Positions 25,220 to 37,859 of a DNA stretch of 64,000 nt are shown in pieces. Positions within the stretch are counted from its first letter, which is position 1; each line of letters opens with the position of its first letter. Under the pieces are notes generated by a model. That model ran no database searches. It saw only the letters and a list, made by a program, of their open reading frames with translations, and had not been told where the DNA came from. The DNA is from Kalmusia sp. IMI 367209 (taxonomy: Eukaryota; Ascomycota; Dothideomycetes; Pleosporales; Didymosphaeriaceae): assembly GCA_027946365.1 (NCBI GenBank), contig JAPEUQ010000003.1, positions 186,001 through 250,000 on the forward strand. Reading direction: 5' to 3'. Both the position numbers and the translations under genes were made by a program.

Positions 25220-26745
25220 TTGATAAATGGTCGGTGAGGTGCTTTTCTGTGTAGCTATAATGTACAGCTGATTATGAAGTATCGGTCTCTCAGATACAAG
25301 AGAGCCACACGTGTTTGTGATTATCTTGTGGTTTTTCACAATTACTTGAACTATTTCAACAACTTTAAAAAAGAAATTCAAAGTTCTACCACAGTAAATA
25401 CATCTAAAATCCTCACACAACTCGTGAATCCAACACTTTTAGCCTTGATCCAATCTAGACTTATCTTCCAGTATGAATGTTGTGTCTACAGACCCCATCC
25501 TCCCTCAGTCGACGCATCATCAATGATGTTTACTAGGGAAAAGACATGGGAAACGTGTCACCGTCGTGCGGTACGCGCCTCAAAATGTCGCTATATTATA
25601 TATATATATATTACTCTTTCTTATTTCAATTAGCTTCTTCTTTAAAAAAAAAAAGGGGGTAAAAACAAACTTAATGTACGATATCATTTGTCTACAACGA
25701 TGAAAATCAACTCCTCGACTCATTCTATATTGCAAGTAATATAAGTATTACTAGCTAATGGTAGAGTATTAGAGTATCAAAATATTGTTCTGTCTCTTCA
25801 GTCCAGACCGCTTGTCAATTTCCAAGACGCCACCATCGATTTTCAAACTCCACATTACTTCGAATAGAAGAGAAATACTGGATGAAAAAGAGTGCTACAA
25901 AAGAGAAACATTACTTCCATGGCACAATTCTTCTCCGTGCTCTACTCTTCGTATAATCTATCAAAAGACCCTGCATCCAAGACAAGTATCACGCACGTAC
26001 TATAACGTAACGAAAAGTGTCCACTTTAGTTCAATTCAATTCCGATCCATTCCAATCCATTCCATCTATCTATAAATGCGCTACTATGCTAAATCCACCC
26101 CACCTCACCAGTCTCCCCAAAAAACTATCCTACAAGAAGCGAAACCCTCCCCTCCAGCCTCCCCACATCGCAAAACAGCACTTGAAGCGGACGGAGCAAG
26201 CCCTTACACTTCCTCATTTGAATTACTGACCACTCCACCTCGACCCGTTCCTGATCCACGCAGAGACGCGTACAATCCATCTCATTCCCCCTTTAGCACT
26301 TGCCTTGCCCCCATGCCGTCCTACGCCAGGTAAAGGTACACCGCACCGGACAAAAGAAAGGCAGAAGAAGAAAAAGGGAAGGTTTTGTAAAATAAAAACA
26401 TCTAGCTATGCCCGCTCATTTCAATGCACAGAGCAAAAGCAGAGCTAAAAAGCCATTGGTATCATGCATGCAACGCACAATCGATATCGTCGTCGTCAAA
26501 AGCCCACAGCAGAAATGACGCACGCTCAGACAGACAGACAGACATACAGATCAATCAATCAATCAATCAATCAACAAACTGACATAAGAAAATGCCGCAG
26601 ACAGACAAGCAGCCATGAGATTCGGTTTTATCGAGATGGGAGAAAAGAAAAGTAGTTCAAAGAATGATGGGATGATGGGGTACGCAACCAAGTGGGGGTG
26701 TTAATAGACCGCCTCACTTAATCAATGCACCGGGCACGTGTCTTC
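25220..26745. other. Convergent intergenic region with simple repeats
   Basis: 1.5 kb between the 3' ends of the sirtuin and the PIP5K gene. It contains a TA-rich tract near 25590-25612, an A11G5 run at 25644-25659 and two adjacent microsatellites near 26527-26574. No gene seen. Confidence 0.5.
26527..26574. repeat. Adjacent (CAGA)n and (ATCA)n microsatellites
   Basis: About four and a half CAGA units at 26527-26544 are followed, after ATACAG, by about six ATCA-type units to 26574. They are downstream of the PIP5K stop codon, in probable 3' flank. Confidence 0.85.
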
Positions 26746-29653
26746 CTAGTTCACACGGACGACCGTCTCCATAGGCGGCAGATGCGGCAACTCCTTGTCC
26801 TTCCCTCGCCCACGCTCCTCCTTAGGGGGCGTCGGCGGTCCTGAATGTCGATTCGTGTATCCGGCATCTTTAGGCGGGGTGGGCGGCCGCTCCTCGCTGG
26901 GGGCTGTGCCCGAGTCTTTGGGTGGTGTAGGCGGCGGCCTGCCATGCGACTGATCTCTCGACCTTGGCCGAAGACCTCTGTCTTCCTCTCGTAAAGGCGG
27001 CGCGGTGGATGGGAGATTGTCGTCTGTACTACGGGCGCTGCGTCCTCCTGTGCTTGACGATTCAACCGCTTCCTCTACGACGGGCAGTGTGGTGCCTAGT
27101 TCCCCTCTTTCTGCCGACGGACTGCGCACAATGCGCATTTCGCGCTTTGGGACGTCCTCTTCTGATCCGCCGTGTCGTCTCGATAGCTCAGCCTGTTCGT
27201 GAGCCTTGTGGAGGACCTTCTCCGTCGACTCCCGCTCGCTACGAGTGATATTGACGCCCGTGAGTAAAGGGTCGTTGAGAGCGTGTGCAGACTCCTCAGC
27301 CTTTTCTCGTTCGGCGGCTTCTCTCGTCTTGGTAACGCCGCTGATGAACTTGATGAAACGGTCGCCGTATCTTTCGGGCGGAATAGCTGAAATCTGTGAT
27401 TCTTCATTCGTCAAGCCTTTGAAAAAGTGCTCCATGCGTTTGATAAGTGAATACTGTGCCCGTCAGAAACCGTCGTCTACATTAGATATGGGTCTGTACT
27501 CACATGTGTCAGACAATCGATGATTCCGAGATAGTAAATCTCTTCCCCAGCATTATCATCCTCGTGCGTAGCCCTAAAACCACCATCATCAACGTAGAAG
27601 TAGTTGTTCTTTTTTTGCCCTTGGAGCTCGTCAGGCATCTTGTTCGTTGTCTGTTCCATGGGCACTGGCTTCTGTGTCTTGATCATCTGCCGCAACTCCT
27701 TGGCTTTCCTTGCGCTTTCGAGCTTCGAGGGCGTTCGTGTGAGCACGCTCGGTTGAGGGTCCTCCGCCTCCTCCCCACCTGGCTGGAATACCTGCAATGT
27801 CTTGTCTCGCAAATTCTCCTCATTGCCCTTCTCCAGGTCGTGAATACCAATGAGCAGCGAGTAGTCCATAATATGTAACTTCTGCAAAAGCTTCACGTCC
27901 CTCTGCATCTGCTCAACAAAAGCCTTCTTCTTCGTCGGCCCAAACTCCAAATGCAGGTTCCGTCGTAACCAATTGAGATCCTTCAATGTTGCGCGAGGGT
28001 TAGCCTCCAGTCCCTCCTCCTGAAAGTCTCGTCCAATCGTCGACCCTTTCAAATCAAATGTGCGGTGGATATCTCGATGCGGAGGGAAAAGATTGTTCAT
28101 GACAACAAAGTGAATCTTGCGTCCATAGGGTATCTTTACGCGATGAAGGCCGTAAAACTGTGATAGGAGGGTATTAGGGTTTTCTTGGACGTGGTTGTAG
28201 TAGTCCTTTAAAATCTTCCGGAGGAACTTGTGTTCGGCGTGGTGGATGGTCTTGATGATGTACTTATAATCTCTCGAGAAATAGAAGAAGCTCCCACTCT
28301 TTCCAGGAGAGCCCAATTCGGAAAGGATATATTTGCTCGTCAGCGACACGAGATAATCAGCGGGATCGAGGCCAAAAATGGAGCGGAGATGACGAAAGAC
28401 CCAGGGTGCGTAGTCCTTGAACTTAAAGTCGTACTTCGCGGATGGGGTCAATTCGTTCCCAGTGCTGCAAACGTTAGCAGGATGAACATGACAAGTGAAC
28501 TGTCAGGAAAACCACACGATAGACCAAACAATAATAAGAGATTTGACAATGAGAAATCTTCCGGCACGTACATGTCAAACGAGAACTTGTGTTTGGCCTC
28601 GAAATCAGCATCGGTAAGTTCACGATCCATCTTTGCATTCGTCCGCGACACGGTGAAGCGGATGCCCGTAAGCATGTTGTAGGCCGTTACCCAATTGACG
28701 TGGTTCTGGTCCACCTTGGTGCCAACGACGACGCGATCGTCATCCTCGTCCTCTTTCCGCTTCCTCTTGCTGGCCCGCTTTTGCTTGATGTGTTCGGCCC
28801 ACCGCGCAGCATCCTCGTCCTGCGGCACCTCGTCAAGATGCATGTCGGAGTGTATGGATCGCGTGGTCCGCCGTGCTAAAGACATGGATCCTCTCCGGCG
28901 GGTGGGAGTGTTGGGAGAGAATCTGCCACTCGCCGTCACGACGTCATCGGTGTTGTTCTGGAGGCCGCGCGCACGCGCAGCCGAGACACTTGGTACCTCC
29001 AGCGTGTGACGGTGCTGTAGACGATAGGGCTGCTCGGCGGGGCTTGGGCTGTTGTGGTTGAAGGCGGGGGGGGAGGAAACGCGGTAGGTCGAACCTGGGA
29101 TCTGCAGGTTGCTCTGCGGATTGGGCGGCTGCGAGTCGGTGCTGGTCTTGGGTTGGGAGAGGAAGTCCTTGCGGGCCTCTTTTACACCGTCCGGCGAGCT
29201 CAGAGCGCCCAGTTTGACGTGTGTGGTGTTGCAACCATCCTGCACCTCGCTACCATAAACCGATGCGAAGTAGCCGTCGTCTCTGCCGCTAAGCTCACCG
29301 GAGTTGCCCCGGGGCTCTGACGAGTTCAAGGGACTCTGATTGCCCGCACTTCGTCCTCGCTGCGCGCCCATACTGCCATCCGTCTGCGATGCCCGTTTCT
29401 CAGTCCCGGAAGACTGCACCGGCCGGCCGTTCGGTATCGATTGCATGACCGGCCCGTTCGTGGGCTTGCCGTTCATCATCGGGACGTCGCCATGGGGCGC
29501 CTTTTCTGCATATTCCCCCCCAAACTTCGCCTTGTCGGCTGAGGTGCGCGTAGGCAGTGTGAAGGTCGAGATGGTGTGGCCGTAGGTCGTGGTGTCGCTG
29601 TTATCGGTCGCCAATGAGGGCATCATCCGAGGAGCGACGACGGTCGCAATCAT
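26746..29653 (-). CDS. MSS4: Phosphatidylinositol-4-phosphate 5-kinase (Mss4 type)
   Basis: Three exons (29653-28572, 28464-27504, 27453-26746) give 916 residues. Introns are 107 nt and 50 nt. The N-terminal ~330 residues are disordered and Ser/Pro-rich with basic KRKRKED stretches. The PIPK catalytic domain follows: [20 protein letters not shown], the G-loop [15 protein letters not shown], the catalytic lysine in KYIIKTI, FDLKGST, and [11 protein letters not shown]. The domain is interrupted by a low-complexity insert, then resumes at [14 protein letters not shown] and [20 protein letters not shown]. It makes PI(4,5)P2 at the plasma membrane for actin and endocytosis. The last ~60 residues carry three PPTPPK repeats. 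A GTG five codons upstream (29668) is open, but ATG 29653 is the first ATG. Confidence 0.92.
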
Positions 29654-31881
29654 ACGCGGACGCTCCACTCGTGCAAATTGCGGTGGGCAGCCAGCGGTCG
29701 GGTCGTGGGCGTAGCGGGTGTGCTGTGTCGTGAGAGGCGGTTGCTATGGCGTCGTCCCGCGGATTGGGCGCCTCGGTTGGGCGTTGGGGAGCGGTCGAGG
29801 GCGTTGGGCGGGCGGCAGCAGCAGCAGCAGCAGGCAGAAATGATGCCTGTCGCAATGGTTCGGGTGCAAGAATGGGGTGCGAGTGCGGAGAGGGAGTGCT
29901 CGTTTGGGAGAGTTGCTGGAGTTTGTCAGAGACAAAGCAGAAGCAAGGTCTGGTCAGCTTCGCATGGGTCCGTGGCCTCTGCCAAGGTCCAAGTGCCAGC
30001 CGCGCCGGCAAACGGGACGAGATTAGACTTCACGCAAGGCCAAAGAACACGCCTACAAACACACTGCAACGGCCGCGCAATGCTGCGGAGCGACTCACGT
30101 ACAACGGTAGAGGCTGCGTGCTGCCAGACGTGGGCTGCGGAAGCTGTCAGCGCTGTGAATGCTTCACCGTGGTTCGCACTTCTCGTCCGCTTCAGGGGAA
30201 CGCTGGGGGACAGCGTCAAGAAATTGGGCTGAGCAGTGCGCCCGTTCAGGTTAGAAGCCTGCAAATAACGTGTGTTCCAGCTCGCAGGGTTCCCAGCTCA
30301 GCCTCACAGCCACACTCCAACTCTCCACGCTGCGGGAATGGCGTTATTGAATGGGCCTCTCTCCCCAGCATCGCCTTCGCACTTCCGCCCACTGTCCACA
30401 AGGTCCCGTCAAACCAAAGGCCTCCCACCATCCGCGCCCCTTTCGACACAATCTCTCTCCCGTGCCGACACCCGCGCTCCTCCCTGCAAAAGCACAAGAT
30501 AGCGCCCTTGTTGGGTTGGCGGGCCGCAGCTGGCGCAGCCCTGCACACGCCGCAATTCTGGAATTCCGGCCGCCGTTTTCTCCGAATACGCTCGTATTCG
30601 TCGGGGCGGGCAGAAATAGCAACACGTGTGTGTTTTCTTACCCATGCACATCTACCGTCTCCTTTCTGCAAAGGGTGATATGCTGCGAAGCGTAGTGTTA
30701 CTTTGAAACCGCTGAGTCGGTCAGGCCTATGCCGTACGGACGAAACAGCAGTATCAGCTCAGCGCGTTGATCTTCTTGTGATTCACCACGGCGCCCCTTG
30801 GCGGCATTGAATTTCCGGGATGCTGACTACAACACGTGAAGATATGAGCCCGCGTATCCAAATGCACACTCAGAGAACTTGGTCAATTTGGCTTTCATGT
30901 ACGGAATAGCTCGTCCTAATAACCCCTAATAAGTATTCCTACCGTGTGTTACTCCAGGGATGCGTCATGAACATACATGATGTGAATCATAGACTGCTGA
31001 TTCCGTACACTCTATGTGTATGTGTTCTTGTATCACGAAGTTTACGCAGCTGCACGGGACCCTCACTACTCCGCAGCCCGACCTAAATTCCCACATGATG
31101 AATCCATCAGTTGATTTCCACCATGCAAGCCCATACCGCACGACAGACGGCAAGAGTTGGACAAGTATGACGTTACCGGTCATAATACCAATCTTTCTTC
31201 CACTATGATCTTCACCGACCCTGACAGCGATGTGATGCGATACGTCACCTGAAGATCATTTGATGTGCATCTACAACACCCCTTTTAAGGGAACCTACAT
31301 CATCCGGCATCCGAAGCGACACCAGCGGTATCCCAAGCGAGATGCTGGTGTCTTATCGCTATCGACACGTGCAGACCCGTGATAGACCGTGCACCTCCAC
31401 CACAACAACGCGTCTCAAAACGCGTCATGCTTCAACTATTCTACATGACACACGCCAAGTAGCCCGAGTATACTTCACAATCGAGGCACTTGCAGCTGCA
31501 GTCATTTTGAATTAAAATTTTGATATTCATTGCTCATGTCCTTTTCAAGACGCGTCCACATGGAAAAATAACAGCATACGCTTGACCCAAGCCAATGTAC
31601 ACATAACGCCCCCGTAAACGCCGAGCCAGCAAGACCTACACGCATAATCCCAGAGACAGCCCATATAACATCCAAATCCTATCCCGCACACCAGTCCACC
31701 AGATACCGTTCCACCATTGCCGAGAGAAGAAAAGGGATATCACGAACATGGCTTACGACCTAGAACTTCAGGACTTGGTTTGATCGACCGAAGGTGGTGA
31801 CGAAGTAATAGGAGCCTAAACAAGCCAAAGCGAGTTAGAATAAATCAACGGAAAAGAGACGCGGGTTCAGCATGAACCTGT
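29654..31881. other. Long intergenic region upstream of the PIP5K gene
   Basis: 2.2 kb between the PIP5K start and the histone H1 stop (both on the minus strand). The first ~1 kb is GC-rich with a CAG repeat at about 29813-29832 and long but low-complexity open frames on both strands, which I regard as chance. The rest has no coding features and should include the H1 3' UTR. Confidence 0.45.
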
Positions 31882-33103
31882 TCATGCCTCAGCCTTCTTT
31901 GGCGTTGCTCGCTTTGGTGTGCTCTTCTTTGTGGCGGCGGCCTTCTTGGGCGCTGCCTTCTTTGCAGGAGCCTTCTTGGGGGTGACGGCAGCCTTGGTCT
32001 TGGTAACGCGACCGGACTTCGTCTTGCTCAGGACACTGAAGTCCTCCTTGGGAACGGTAGGCGCGGCGGCGGCGGCGGCCTTGCGAGGTTTGCTCGCGTT
32101 GGCCTTGGGCTTAGCAGCGGCAGTTTTTTTGGGAGCAGCCTTGGGGGCGGCCTTGGTGGTGGTCTTCTTGGTCGTAGGAGCCTTCTTGGTGGTGGTGGCC
32201 TTCGCCTTCTGTTGCGACAGTTAGTCTTCTGGAATTGCAGCGATGCAGTTCAGACTCACAGTGGTAGTAGCCTTCTTCGCCTTGGGAGCGGCCTTCTTCT
32301 CGGTCTTAGGTTCAGCCTTCTCCTTCTTTGCGGCGGCGGGCTTGGCCTCTTTAGCATCCTTTTTCGCGAGCTTTATACTACCAGACTTCTGGCCTGAACA
32401 CAATGTCAGCAAGGTTCATGGTAAGGTAGCCAACGTGTTCGGCGTGTTCGTGGCGAGAGGCGTCGAATCAACAGTGACGCGGACGCTCGAAGAACATGGG
32501 ACCTACCCTTGGGGAAGCTGAAGTCACCGCTGTCGAGACCTTTTCGGATGGCCCCATTAACGCGACTCTTGAACATGGCATCGGTGGGACTGCCAAGGTT
32601 GTTGTTGGCCTTGATGTACTTCTGGATGGCCTGACGGCTGCAGAAAGGTCTTGGTCAGCGCGTTGTTCTCAAGAGACTCGAGATGGAAGCATTGCTTGGC
32701 GCCGGTGGCACGGTGAGCCTTGGGATGCGGGGCGACTGACCTGGAACCATTTCGCTCCTTAAGCTATATGCATATAACGCGTCAGTGAACGTATTCTTAA
32801 ACTTGTAGTGTGCGCGAGGCGTTTGTTGTGGTCTGCGACAAGATGGCGCATCGGGCCGTCGCAAGATAGGTGCGGGGAACGCAATGCGCCCGAGAAGGTA
32901 GACTCACGTTGATGATAGCGTCCTTGACCATGTCTGCGATGATGAGTCAGTTAAAGCCGGCGAAAACAATGGCGCAATGGCGCAGTGTGCGCGACAGCGT
33001 GGTGCTGCGCGGCGACGCGCGACGTACCGATATAAGGACCATGTATCGGAGCGGCGGCAGTGGCCTTCTTGGTAGAAGCGGTAGTGGACTTCTTGGGAGG
33101 CAT
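31882..33103 (-). CDS. Linker histone H1
   Basis: Six exons on the minus strand (33103-33028, 32933-32908, 32763-32741, 32637-32507, 32393-32260, 32208-31882) give 238 residues. Introns are 94, 144, 103, 113 and 51 nt. Exons 2 and 3 are 26 and 23 nt. A short basic N-terminus (MPPKKSTTASTKKAT) precedes the globular H15 winged-helix domain at about residues 18-95, with YIDMVKDAIINLKERNGSS and RQAIQKYIKANNNLG. The long C-terminal tail is rich in Lys, Ala, Pro and Thr (KKAAPKAKKATTT, TPKKAPAKKAAPKK). H1 binds linker DNA at the nucleosome dyad. Fungal H1 genes are typically single-copy and intron-containing, unlike most core histone genes. Confidence 0.93.
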
Positions 33104-34474
33104 TGTTGATGATAGTAGTACGTTCTTCTAGACGATTTCAAGACGGTTGCAACGAGGGGCGAACTGGGTTGTTCGGTTCTGTGATGGGTTGGGGGGAAGC
33201 TCGGAAGGTGTGGGATAGCAGCGCGAGCAGCGCGAAGCGGGGAGTTGCGACCCTTATATAGGTCGCTTAGCAGCAGGTGCACCTCCAGATCAGCAGCCCA
33301 TTCCGCATTAGGAAGGATTAAATTCGTTTCAAGCCTTGACTATGATCCAAAGATGCGAAGACTGGGCGTTGGATCCGCTGGCTAGATTTGCGATGCGCTT
33401 GTACTGGGCGTTGCGTTGGGGTCTGAGGACTCTGCTCCATGTGGTGCGCGCTTTTCGATCGCCGTCTCCCACTCCCACGCCCACTTCGTCCCTTGCCCTT
33501 GCAGCTCCTCTATCCAAATGCTGCCATTGGATCCACAGCCTCACTCAACAGTTGCCTGAAGCCGAAGTCTCCATCCTTCTACATTTCCTACGTGTCTGTT
33601 CGTATGCTGCTTTGACTCATAGTCACTGTTGCCTGTTGAAGTCTCCGTCAACCTTTGTTTTGGTCCTGCGCATTTGGAATGTCCCCCGCGTCATACTTTC
33701 ACAACGCGTGTTTTCGACTGTGCCTCAACAGCGCTTGGTCGCGTGCTGCTGTGTAGTTCTAGAAGCCTAGTCTCCTTTCTACCATATACTGTTCCTCGCT
33801 ATGGTTCATTGCTAATTGCTGTACAAGAATGTCGCCTCTTCACAAGTCTTCCGCGTGTCAGCTGAGCGATGAAACCGTGTCACGCGCGCAGGCTCTCTAG
33901 ACTTTTTCTTGAAATTTATTTCGCTGCCGTAATTCTTCATCATGCCACCTCACAGATAACCTAGCGTCCCTGTGCCTGCCCTCTGCCCACCTGTTACCTG
34001 ATCGACAATCTGGTACACACTGCTCCATCCGCCGGCTACCGAACACACTACCTACCTCGACTCCAACGTGAGGCCACCCATAGAGGGTTCACTGTAGTAC
34101 GGCATGGCACTAGACACATGTTCCTTACAAATAGAACCATTATTATCTGCCCTAAAAGCGTTTGAATTAAATAATAACAGCTATGCAGCTGCTGGAGTGC
34201 CTATGCACCATGCAATAATCCCAATAACGCGCAGTGAACCCACATGGGTTTTTCTGAGTAGTTTGATTACCAAAGAACAGTAGAACGCCGCCCAATGAGC
34301 ACACCCTCCAGGACGACCCAGACCTAGGGCGATCTTACCAAAAACACCGTTGCTATGCAATGTTAAACCGTCTTTAGGTAAACCATAACATCCTCCTATG
34401 TCGAGTCCTATAATCAATTTCATGATGGTATAACATGAAGTAAAACGCGGGGCAAACGAAAAATTGTCGTCCGA
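33104..34474. other. Intergenic between H1 promoter and TAF1 3' end
   Basis: 1.4 kb. The part next to H1 (33104-33320) is the likely H1 promoter and 5' UTR. Open frames between 33330 and 33870 have no recognisable features. Confidence 0.45.
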
Positions 34475-37400
34475 TCAGAAGGGAGAGCCAGCGCCTGGAA
34501 GGAGAGGTGCTGGGGTCGAGGGAACAGGAGTTCCAGCTACAGTGACAGGACTCGCAGCACCAGCATCCCTGAACGTGTCACTTTGCTTTTTCGAGCCGTT
34601 GAGCAGAGGGCAAAGCCTGTTGGAATCTTGTCAGCGCATGCGTTCAACACAGGAGGGTGGAACATGGGAAAAGTCGACCTGATTAGAAAAGGGCAGAGGG
34701 GGCGAAAGAAAATGATTTTCCGCACTTTTTGTTTGTCTTGATGTGGCCAACCTCACCGCAGTTGGCACACTTCCTTGGCGTAGAACCACTCTTTCCGTCT
34801 GACTGAGAGGTGCCTTTAGCCTTCTCGCGACCCTCGCGACGTTCAATGTTACGCTGAAGACGTGCTGCTTCTGCCTTCAACTTCAACATCTGCTGATGAT
34901 CAAACTCGGCATTACCGGTCGGTTTGATCTCATCGATGTTCATGTTCAAAAGGCGCTGCTGCTTTTTGCGCTTGAGGTACAACTTGATGACCTCAGGATC
35001 GGTGACGGTCTCTACTTTCTCCTCCATTTCCCCATGGCGATTCCTGAACTGGCGCGTAATGCGGAGCTTCTTGCCACGAGACTCGTTGGCGCTGTTTCGG
35101 CTGAACTGACTCATAGTTTCATCCTCGCCTCGTAAAAAGGCCGGGGTAGGGGCCTCAGAGCGTCCACGAACTGTGTTAGAGTGTGACATCGCATCAACAT
35201 CTATGTCTTCGTCTGATGCAACCGTTGTAGATGAGAGGCTTTCCTTCTGCTTAGTCCAGATTCGCTTGATCGCGTCTTCGTACTGTTGCTGCTGTTTCTG
35301 AACGTTGTAGCTATGACCACCGTTGTCCTTTTTGTTCCTGGCATCGATTTTGTCTGCCGTACTCTCTCCAATATCTTTGAAGCCGCCTTTCATGGAGGTC
35401 TTTATGAAACTAAACCCTTCGTTGCGACCAGTAGGATCACCCTCTCCGTGTAGTGTCAACATCGCTTTCCCCGTGCAAGCGTTGAGGAAATTCTTTGTAG
35501 TATGCCACGGGGCTAGCTTCAGCTCCAAAGCTTCGTTGCCGTCGCCCTCTTCATCGTCTTGTATTTCGTTAGTCCTAATGCCGGCATCCGAGAGCTGCTT
35601 GTCACCAGCATGCATTGAGTCGATCAGACATATATCCTCCGGTTTAATCCATGTTCGGAGAGTTGGTTCATCAGGAATGGTCTCCCCAGGCATTGGCTCC
35701 CAAGTACCCACGTTTTTGTCATACTTCATGATCTCCCTCATTCGAGACCGATTTTGCGCGATCTCTGTACCTGGAAGATGGTGCTTGATCATCTCGTTGC
35801 TGACCCAAGGTTGTCTCTGCGAATTTTGTTGGCCCCTTCGATACATGCGGAATGCAAGCATCTTAAGACGCTTCTTTGAGGCTTCTGTCACCTTACGTGC
35901 GTGGGTTCCGGGTACTTCCACCGATGGGAACTCTTGGCCAACAACGACAAGATTCTCAATATTTCTCATGTAGTACCTAGATCCGTGAACTCCAGTGTGG
36001 CTCCTGCTGACGAGAAAATCGGTCTTCTCTGCATGGTGTTGAAAGACTGGTGCACGGTACATTGAATTGTGTAGCGTCAGCCATTCCTCGCCAGGCTCTA
36101 TGGGACCAAATATGGAGAAAGGACTCTTGTCTTGTGGTAAAAGGACTGAAGTTTCCCCAATCGGAGGCTTGGGCCGATGATTGTCCTCCGCATCTTTACG
36201 ACGGTAGTAGTTGAGGATCTTGACGCCCATTCCAAAGTTTGAAAGCGTAGTAGGGTATTCCTCGGAATACTCTGCAAGAAGAAGATCCGAGTTGTCACCT
36301 ACATTGAGATCATCCGCAGTAGCGAATGCTTCGGCGGGCTTGAGATGCCGCTTAGTCTTCCTTTTTGTGGATTTGAGTGCGGAGATGATGGCACGCTCGC
36401 CTGGCTTGAAGGTGATAGTAGGACGATGGAATGATCGTAGCTCGCGGTCGGATAGGTTGACTTTGTAGAAAGGATATTGCAACTTCAATGCAGGTAGACT
36501 GTGTTCGATGGCGGAATGGCCAATAGTGCCACGGACCTTTTGTTGGCTGCTCTCTTTGAGCGCGTCGTAATGCTCATCGTTTGAAATGTTGAAGCGCTTA
36601 TGCATTGGATTAGCGACACTACCGCGATTATCGCGCTTCACACCAAGACCTGTAGTACGAGGTTTCTGAAGCTCCGCATTTGGTTGCTGTACATCGAGGA
36701 GCAGGTGAGGATCGTTCATGTCCAGCATAATTTTCTTCGCTAGCTTAGCAGTAGCAAGCTCGGGATCGTCCCAGCTTGGGAGACTCTGGTGGTCGTAGAC
36801 TGAGAATGTGACGAGGCTCTCGCGCTCGCCTAGTCGACGCTTTTTAGGTGCGCTTTCGATCATACTCCCGAGTGGAGGTGTTTTGGCCTCGTCAACATCT
36901 GATAAGGTAGTAATGCTATCAGCGTCGATGTCCCAATCTTCGCAAGCGATTTCGAGGTCACCCCAGGATACGTTTCCGATGTTTTCATGGTCATTGGAAG
37001 CTTCCCAGTCATCTAGTTCCAGTTCGTCACTGCTCTCGCCTGCCTTTTCTACGCTCTGCTGGATGTAGATGAGGCCGCCATCCTCCTCCTCGTCTACGCG
37101 AGCGAGCTTGGTAGGGGTAGCAGTTGATGGCAGGCGAAAGCTCTTTTCTTGATCTGACGCAATGTCTAAGTTGACCTTTGTGCCGAAAGCTAGCGGCTTG
37201 GGTTGCTTATTTGGAGCACGGGGAACGAAGTAGGCGCGCTTCCGTGGGATCAGACTGGAAAAGCGGAGCGGCTTCCCGGTTTCGAAATCGGGCCAGAGCT
37301 GGTCGAACAGCTGCTTAGTCGTTGTCGGCGCAACTGGCACGCGCTCGTCGCGCGGGCGAGCAGCTTCCGCGAACAGCCTCATCTGCTCGAGCACGTCCGG

Positions 37401-37859
37401 ATCCTCTTCCGCGTCGTTTCCGCTACCATAATTGATGGCTTGGAATAGAGGCTGGCTGGATTGTCCGTTGTCGTCTGTCGCACCCCCCGACCCCTGCGTA
37501 ACGGCACCAGCTGGCTGCGCTCCGCCATCTTGCGAGTGATCCTCCATCGGTGCGTCCTCATCCCCATCAGCAAACAAGGCGTCTATGTCGGCGTCTTCCC
37601 CATGAAATTCGTCTCCAGAGTCTTGCATGGTGGTGCCACTCAGCTGGTGAGAATCCTCCTGCGTTACTTCCTCGTCCGGTAGGTCATCGTCGGATATGTC
37701 GCCATAGTCGACAGCATCATCCGCTTTCTCTCCAACATCAAGTTCCCTGTTCTCGAGGTCGGCGAGATAGTCGTTAGCGTTGGCATTCGAGTTTGAAAGT
37801 AGTTTGCTAATCTCGACGTCGTCGGCGGCGGTATCGCCAGCGGGGTTGTTGAGATCCAT
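34475..37859 (-). CDS. TAF1: TFIID subunit TAF1
   Basis: Two exons (37859-34726 and 34616-34475; 109-nt intron) give 1091 residues, typical for fungal TAF1, which lacks the metazoan bromodomains. The acidic N-terminus (DYGDISDDDLPDEE) resembles the TBP-binding TAND region. The large central DUF3591 domain includes HNSMYRAPVFQH, YYMRNIENLVVVGQEFP, RKRLKMLAFRMYRRGQ-like and NFLNACTGKAMLTLHGEGDP stretches that bind TAF7. A zinc knuckle near the end has C1031, C1034, H1039 and C1047; the last cysteine is supplied by exon 2. TAF1 is the TFIID scaffold, nuclear. The start ATG at 37859 opens a frame of more than 1000 codons. Confidence 0.94.

Noticed and set aside
26527..26574. Short regularly repeated units considered as a CRISPR-like array
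   Set aside because: They are uninterrupted 4-bp microsatellites without spacers, in a eukaryotic genome.
29746..30678. 310-codon open frame on the plus strand upstream of the PIP5K gene
   Set aside because: Low-complexity Gly/Ala/Ser/Arg composition, overlapping open frames on the other strand, and no domain. Best explained by GC-rich DNA with few stops.
31919..32224. Hydrophobic Ala/Leu-rich plus-strand frame
   Set aside because: It is the exact antisense of the Lys/Ala-rich histone H1 tail.
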